Origin: Bacteroidota bacterium
GTDB lineage: Bacteria > Bacteroidota > Bacteroidia > JAADEI01
Direction of reading: 5' to 3'
Assembly: GCA_015490475.1 (NCBI GenBank)
Contig: WFXT01000014.1
Coordinates: forward strand, 1-18,848
Length of the DNA stretch: 18,848 nucleotides
Shown here: positions 15,868 to 18,848 of the stretch, in pieces
How positions within the stretch are numbered: position 1 is the first letter of the stretch
Layout of the letters: each line of letters begins with the position of its first letter
Notes under the pieces: model-generated
The model's database searches: none
Seen by the model: the letters and a program-made list of their open reading frames with translations, nothing else
What the model was told of the DNA's origin: nothing
Program-made: the position numbers and the translations under genes

Positions 15868-18228
15868 ATGCGGGTTGGCAGATGGCTGAACCGGGTTGCT
15901 GTATTGGGTTTCCTTGCTGGCTTCGTTGCCAGAGCGCAGACTGTGCAGGGACGTGTCGTTGATGCCAACACATCGCAGGGATTGGCCTATGCTACTGTGA
16001 CGCTTTTTACAATGGAAGACAGTCTGGTAAGCAATGTGTTGAGCGACGAACGGGGTTTCTTTTCACTTTCGGCACCGACAGAAGGTAAATATCGGCTGGT
16101 AGCCCAGATGCTGGGCTATGAACCCAGCATAACGGAACTATATTTGTATTCAGGCAGGACGATAACTGTGGAGCTGGGTCTCAAGCCCAGGTTCCATCAA
16201 TTGCCGGAGGTTACGATTCAGGTGGGGGAAACAAAAGCGGAGAAGCCCTTGAGCCGATTGAGCAGGATTCGGTTTTATCCCGAACAAACCCTGCGCTACG
16301 CAGGTACGATGGGCGACGTGCTTCGCATGACACAGGTGCTCCCGCAGGTTTATGCCCTGTCCGACGTCCGTAACGACCTTGTCGTCAGAGGTAATGCACC
16401 CTGGGGTGTGATGTATCGCGTGGAGGACATAGACATTCCCAATCCCAACCATTTTGCTGAAGCAGGCACCAGTTCCGGACCGGTTTCCATTCTGAACAAC
16501 AACACGATTGCCCATCTGGATTTTTATGCCGGGGCTTTTCCAGCAGAGTTCGTCGGTGCCTATTCTGCCGTGTTTGACATTGACATGAAAACAGGTGCCT
16601 ATTCGCAAACGCAGGGCATTTTCCAGATAGGATGGACAGGCACCGAACTGCTACTGGAAGGTCCTTTAAACCGACAGCGAAAATATGCCTATCTTGTTTC
16701 CTATCGGTATTCTTTTCTTGATTTGCTGAAGCTGTTAGGTGTTAACTTTGGCACGTCGGCAGTGCCACGCTATCAGGACTTGACCTTCACCCTGTCCTTC
16801 CCGGGCAAATGGGAAACCAAAATCTGGGGATTGGGTGGAATCAGTAGCATCACCTTTGAAGAAGACCAGGAAGGACAGCAAGGGCTTTCTTTCGCAGGCA
16901 TCAACTTGCGATTTGCCAGTCAGATGGGGGCATCGGGAGTCCGAACAGTGATTCCCGTCAAAAAACCCTTCTATCTATCGGCGGCGGTGGGCGTAACCCA
17001 TAGCGGAAGCCAAACCCTGATACGACAATGGGTTTCTCTACAAAATGGAATGGTAACCACGTATAAGAATATTTATCGGACGCAGACGGTATCTACCCAC
17101 ATCAAGTGCGGCGTTTCACGACCCAAGTGGCACCTGCGAATGGGCATCATCATAGACCACATCCGCAGCCTGGCTACTGATACTGTATTTCTTGTGCCCG
17201 GACAGCAATATACCCAGACTCGAAATTTTGATGGCACAACCCAGAAACTGCGTGCCTACTCACAGGGCGAATTTCGTATGTCGCGACGTGCCAAAACTTT
17301 GCTTGGCATCTCACTGCTTTATCACCGACTGCTGAACAAAGTGGCGATAGACCCGAGGGCGTCTTTGCAATGGGACCTGTCGCCATCTACTCAATTGCGC
17401 TTTGGATATAGTTTGCTCTCCACCGACCTGCCCTTGCCCATCTACCAGATGGTGTTTACGGACTCACTCACAGGTGAGAAATCATATCCCTATCAGACCC
17501 TACCCTTTATGAAAGCCCATCATGCAGTGCTGGAAGCCGAACATCGGCTAAACAAAAACTGGAGTATCAATATCGCATTATACCGACAGTGGTTGTTTAA
17601 CATCCCGGTGGATGGTGATAGTTTGTTGCCCTGGTGGTCTATCCTGACCGAAGGGCTGAACTATGGACTGGTGCTGCCTGTGGGCAATCCCGTTCCAAAA
17701 GGCAGAGGGAAAAACATCGGGGTTGAATTAACCCTGCAAAAGCGCTTCACTAAAGGTACTTATGCCCTGTTCACACTTTCACTATTTGACTCTAAATACA
17801 CCGGGATAGATGGACAGTGGTACAACACGCCCTACAACGGGCAGTTTGCTACCAACCTGCTTGCCGGCACGGAATTCAAAATCCCTAAGAGCAAACATTT
17901 GACCGGTATCGTGGATGTGCGTCTTTTCTACGCCGGGGGACGCTGGACTCATCCCATAGACACACCTGCCACCCTGCAAGCCCACCGCCTTGTCTGGGAT
18001 TACTCACGACCCTTTTCGGTCAAAGTGCCGAACTACTTCAAACTGGACCTAAAACTGGGCGTTCGCCTTTCCCAAAAGAAAATCTCTCAAGAATGGCTAC
18101 TCTACCTGCAAAACCTGACCAATCATAAAAACATCTTTTCTTACGAATATTCACCCACCCAGAACCAGATCATCACCTTATACCAGATGGGCTTCGTGCC
18201 TGTAATGTTGTACAGGTTGTTGTTTTGA
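15868..18228 (+). CDS. TonB-dependent receptor-like outer-membrane protein (second of two)
   Basis: 786 residues. A signal peptide covers about 1-23 (VAVLGFLAGFVARA, then QT). A carboxypeptidase-regulatory-like domain (about 24-105) opens 'VQGRVVDANTSQGLAYATV'. The linker LPEVTI (112-117) is followed by a plug (about 125-240) with 'VRGNAPWGVMYRVEDIDIPN', 'PNHFAEAGTSSGPVSILNNN' and 'GAFPAEFVGAYSAVFDIDMK', a well-known Bacteroidota receptor pattern. The remaining 540 residues are beta-barrel. It ends in Phe (VMLYRLLF), the usual barrel terminus. It is not an obvious recent duplicate of the previous receptor, as the plug and barrel phrases differ. It is the last gene of the plus-strand block; the G+C level falls sharply after its stop. 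Confidence 0.9.
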   Translation: MRVGRWLNRVAVLGFLAGFVARAQTVQGRVVDANTSQGLAYATVTLFTMEDSLVSNVLSDERGFFSLSAPTEGKYRLVAQMLGYEPSITELYLYSGRTITVELGLKPRFHQLPEVTIQVGETKAEKPLSRLSRIRFYPEQTLRYAGTMGDVLRMTQVLPQVYALSDVRNDLVVRGNAPWGVMYRVEDIDIPNPNHFAEAGTSSGPVSILNNNTIAHLDFYAGAFPAEFVGAYSAVFDIDMKTGAYSQTQGIFQIGWTGTELLLEGPLNRQRKYAYLVSYRYSFLDLLKLLGVNFGTSAVPRYQDLTFTLSFPGKWETKIWGLGGISSITFEEDQEGQQGLSFAGINLRFASQMGASGVRTVIPVKKPFYLSAAVGVTHSGSQTLIRQWVSLQNGMVTTYKNIYRTQTVSTHIKCGVSRPKWHLRMGIIIDHIRSLATDTVFLVPGQQYTQTRNFDGTTQKLRAYSQGEFRMSRRAKTLLGISLLYHRLLNKVAIDPRASLQWDLSPSTQLRFGYSLLSTDLPLPIYQMVFTDSLTGEKSYPYQTLPFMKAHHAVLEAEHRLNKNWSINIALYRQWLFNIPVDGDSLLPWWSILTEGLNYGLVLPVGNPVPKGRGKNIGVELTLQKRFTKGTYALFTLSLFDSKYTGIDGQWYNTPYNGQFATNLLAGTEFKIPKSKHLTGIVDVRLFYAGGRWTHPIDTPATLQAHRLVWDYSRPFSVKVPNYFKLDLKLGVRLSQKKISQEWLLYLQNLTNHKNIFSYEYSPTQNQIITLYQMGFVPVMLYRLLF

Positions 18229-18494
18229 TGCAATAAATGAATCAATAGATCATCCATCACATGGAATAGATTGGCCCCTCTTTAGATGCAAAGTGTAGCA
18301 TAAATATACAAGGACACTAATTTTCGAAAATTATCAAGTCTGGAAAATTGTATGACTGTTTTGCATGTATACCAGCAAAAAAATGTAGTAGAAGCATATG
18401 CAAATCTTTTATAAAAAGTGGAACAAATCAAAAGATAATATTGTCTCTTTTAGAGGGCAAATAAATCTAGAAAGAAGTGGATACTGGATTAAAA
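18229..18494. other. AT-rich spacer after the receptor operon
   Basis: No gene is apparent in these 266 bases; frames on both strands are broken by many stops. I see no hairpin with a T tract that would be a clear terminator for the receptor operon. It contains a 16-base perfect palindrome (18318-18333) and a longer-spaced inverted repeat, TTTGCAT (18360-18366) with ATGCAAA (18398-18404). One or both could control the DUF2075-type gene that follows. Confidence 0.5.
18318..18333. repeat. 16-base perfect palindrome
   Basis: TAATTTTCGAAAATTA is identical to its own reverse complement. It lies 162 bases before the DUF2075-type start and 90 bases after the receptor stop. It may be an operator or a chance AT-rich palindrome; nothing else supports either. 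Confidence 0.45.
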
Positions 18495-18848
18495 ATGAGG
18501 GTAAGGGAATTCATTGAAACTCCGTCAAGACTAATAGTAAACAAACTGGAAAATATAGTACAAGATGTTAATACTCCCCAAATAAATGCATGGTTGACCT
18601 CTATACAACTCTTACAAGACCTTTTGGATCATCCTAACCTTTATAATTTAACATTGATTCTAGAGTATAAGATTCCAGCCACAAATGAAAGGATAGACTT
18701 TGTTTTAATAGGAAAGGGGATAAATGGTGAACCTTTAGCTATTATTGGCGAACTTAAAGGCTGGCAACATGCTGAACCTGGGACCACCAATTATACTGTC
18801 CGGTCTGATATTGGTAAAGTCATCCATCCTGCTTACCAAGTAATGAAT
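18495..18848 (+). CDS. DUF2075-type protein, N-terminal nuclease-like part (truncated by window edge)
   Basis: 118 residues are visible from ATG 18495, running off the end. The start reads MRVREFIETP; then 'INAWLTSIQLLQDLLDHP', 'LILEYKIPATNERIDFVLIG', 'PLAIIGELKGW' and 'DIGKVIHPAYQV'. This order (AW-x-x-S, E-Y-x-x-P, R-x-D, ELK-x-W, then HP-x-x-Q) matches the N-terminus of DUF2075 DNA/RNA-helicase-like proteins. It has the acidic residues and E-L-K expected of a PD-(D/E)XK-like fold. Full-length members are much longer and carry a P-loop helicase-like domain, which is not in view. A GTG at 18477 is the only other start in frame after the TAG at 18468-18470. Some relatives sit in defence neighbourhoods, but nothing visible here proves that. 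Confidence 0.72.
   Translation, partial: MRVREFIETPSRLIVNKLENIVQDVNTPQINAWLTSIQLLQDLLDHPNLYNLTLILEYKIPATNERIDFVLIGKGINGEPLAIIGELKGWQHAEPGTTNYTVRSDIGKVIHPAYQVMN

Noticed and set aside
16150..16608. 152-residue minus-strand frame inside the second receptor gene
   Set aside because: It is the complement of the plug domain, which carries clear receptor motifs on the plus strand.
10900..18300. Mobile element carrying the G+C-rich operon
   Set aside because: I found no transposase, integrase, tRNA target or matching direct repeats at its edges, so only altered composition supports transfer.

Overview
The window most likely comes from a member of the Bacteroidota. The evidence is a secreted protein with a type IX secretion (T9SS) type B C-terminal sorting domain, two outer-membrane receptors with N-terminal carboxypeptidase-regulatory-like domains, a LuxC-type acyl-CoA reductase, a YpdA-type bacillithiol disulfide reductase and a YtrA-like GntR/ABC operon. 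The genus cannot be told from the sequence. No rRNA, tRNA or CRISPR array was seen, and no intact insertion sequence.

Layout. (1) 1-2608 is AT-rich and visibly damaged. A MuiA/DUF4139-type gene is cut by an in-frame TAA. A membrane PH-domain gene is intact on the other strand. An MntA/HepT (MNT-HEPN) toxin-antitoxin pair carries a premature TAA in the antitoxin, and a frameshift plus a TAG in the toxin. (2) 2616-10715 is a run of eight minus-strand genes. Read in transcription order they are ypdA-like reductase, upp, a coiled-coil membrane protein, a 52-residue one-helix membrane protein, korA, korB, a LuxC-type acyl-CoA reductase and a T9SS type B secreted protein. korA-korB-luxC are joined by stop/start overlaps. 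(3) 10716-10970 is a divergent spacer with three inverted repeats, one a near-ideal operator 15 bases before the next gene. (4) 10971-18228 is a plus-strand, G+C-richer block of six tightly packed genes: ABC ATPase, ABC-2-type permease, YtrA-like GntR repressor, a membrane-anchored periplasmic protein of unknown function and two outer-membrane beta-barrel/TonB-dependent receptors. (5) 18229-18848 returns to AT-rich DNA and holds the 5' end of a DUF2075-type protein with PD-(D/E)XK-like residues, cut by the window edge.

How they work together. The korAB-luxC part is a ferredoxin-linked carbon-metabolism operon: 2-oxoacid oxidoreductase followed by an acyl-CoA-to-aldehyde reductase. The plus-strand block looks like one regulated envelope system. 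A GntR repressor probably binds the palindrome in front of its own operon and controls an inner-membrane ABC transporter, a periplasmic protein and two outer-membrane receptors. Its base composition (three hand-counted 60-base lines, each 34/60 G+C, against 20, 22, 24 and 28/60 in four lines outside) and its sharp edges suggest that it arrived as a unit. It is the best candidate here for a little-described system.
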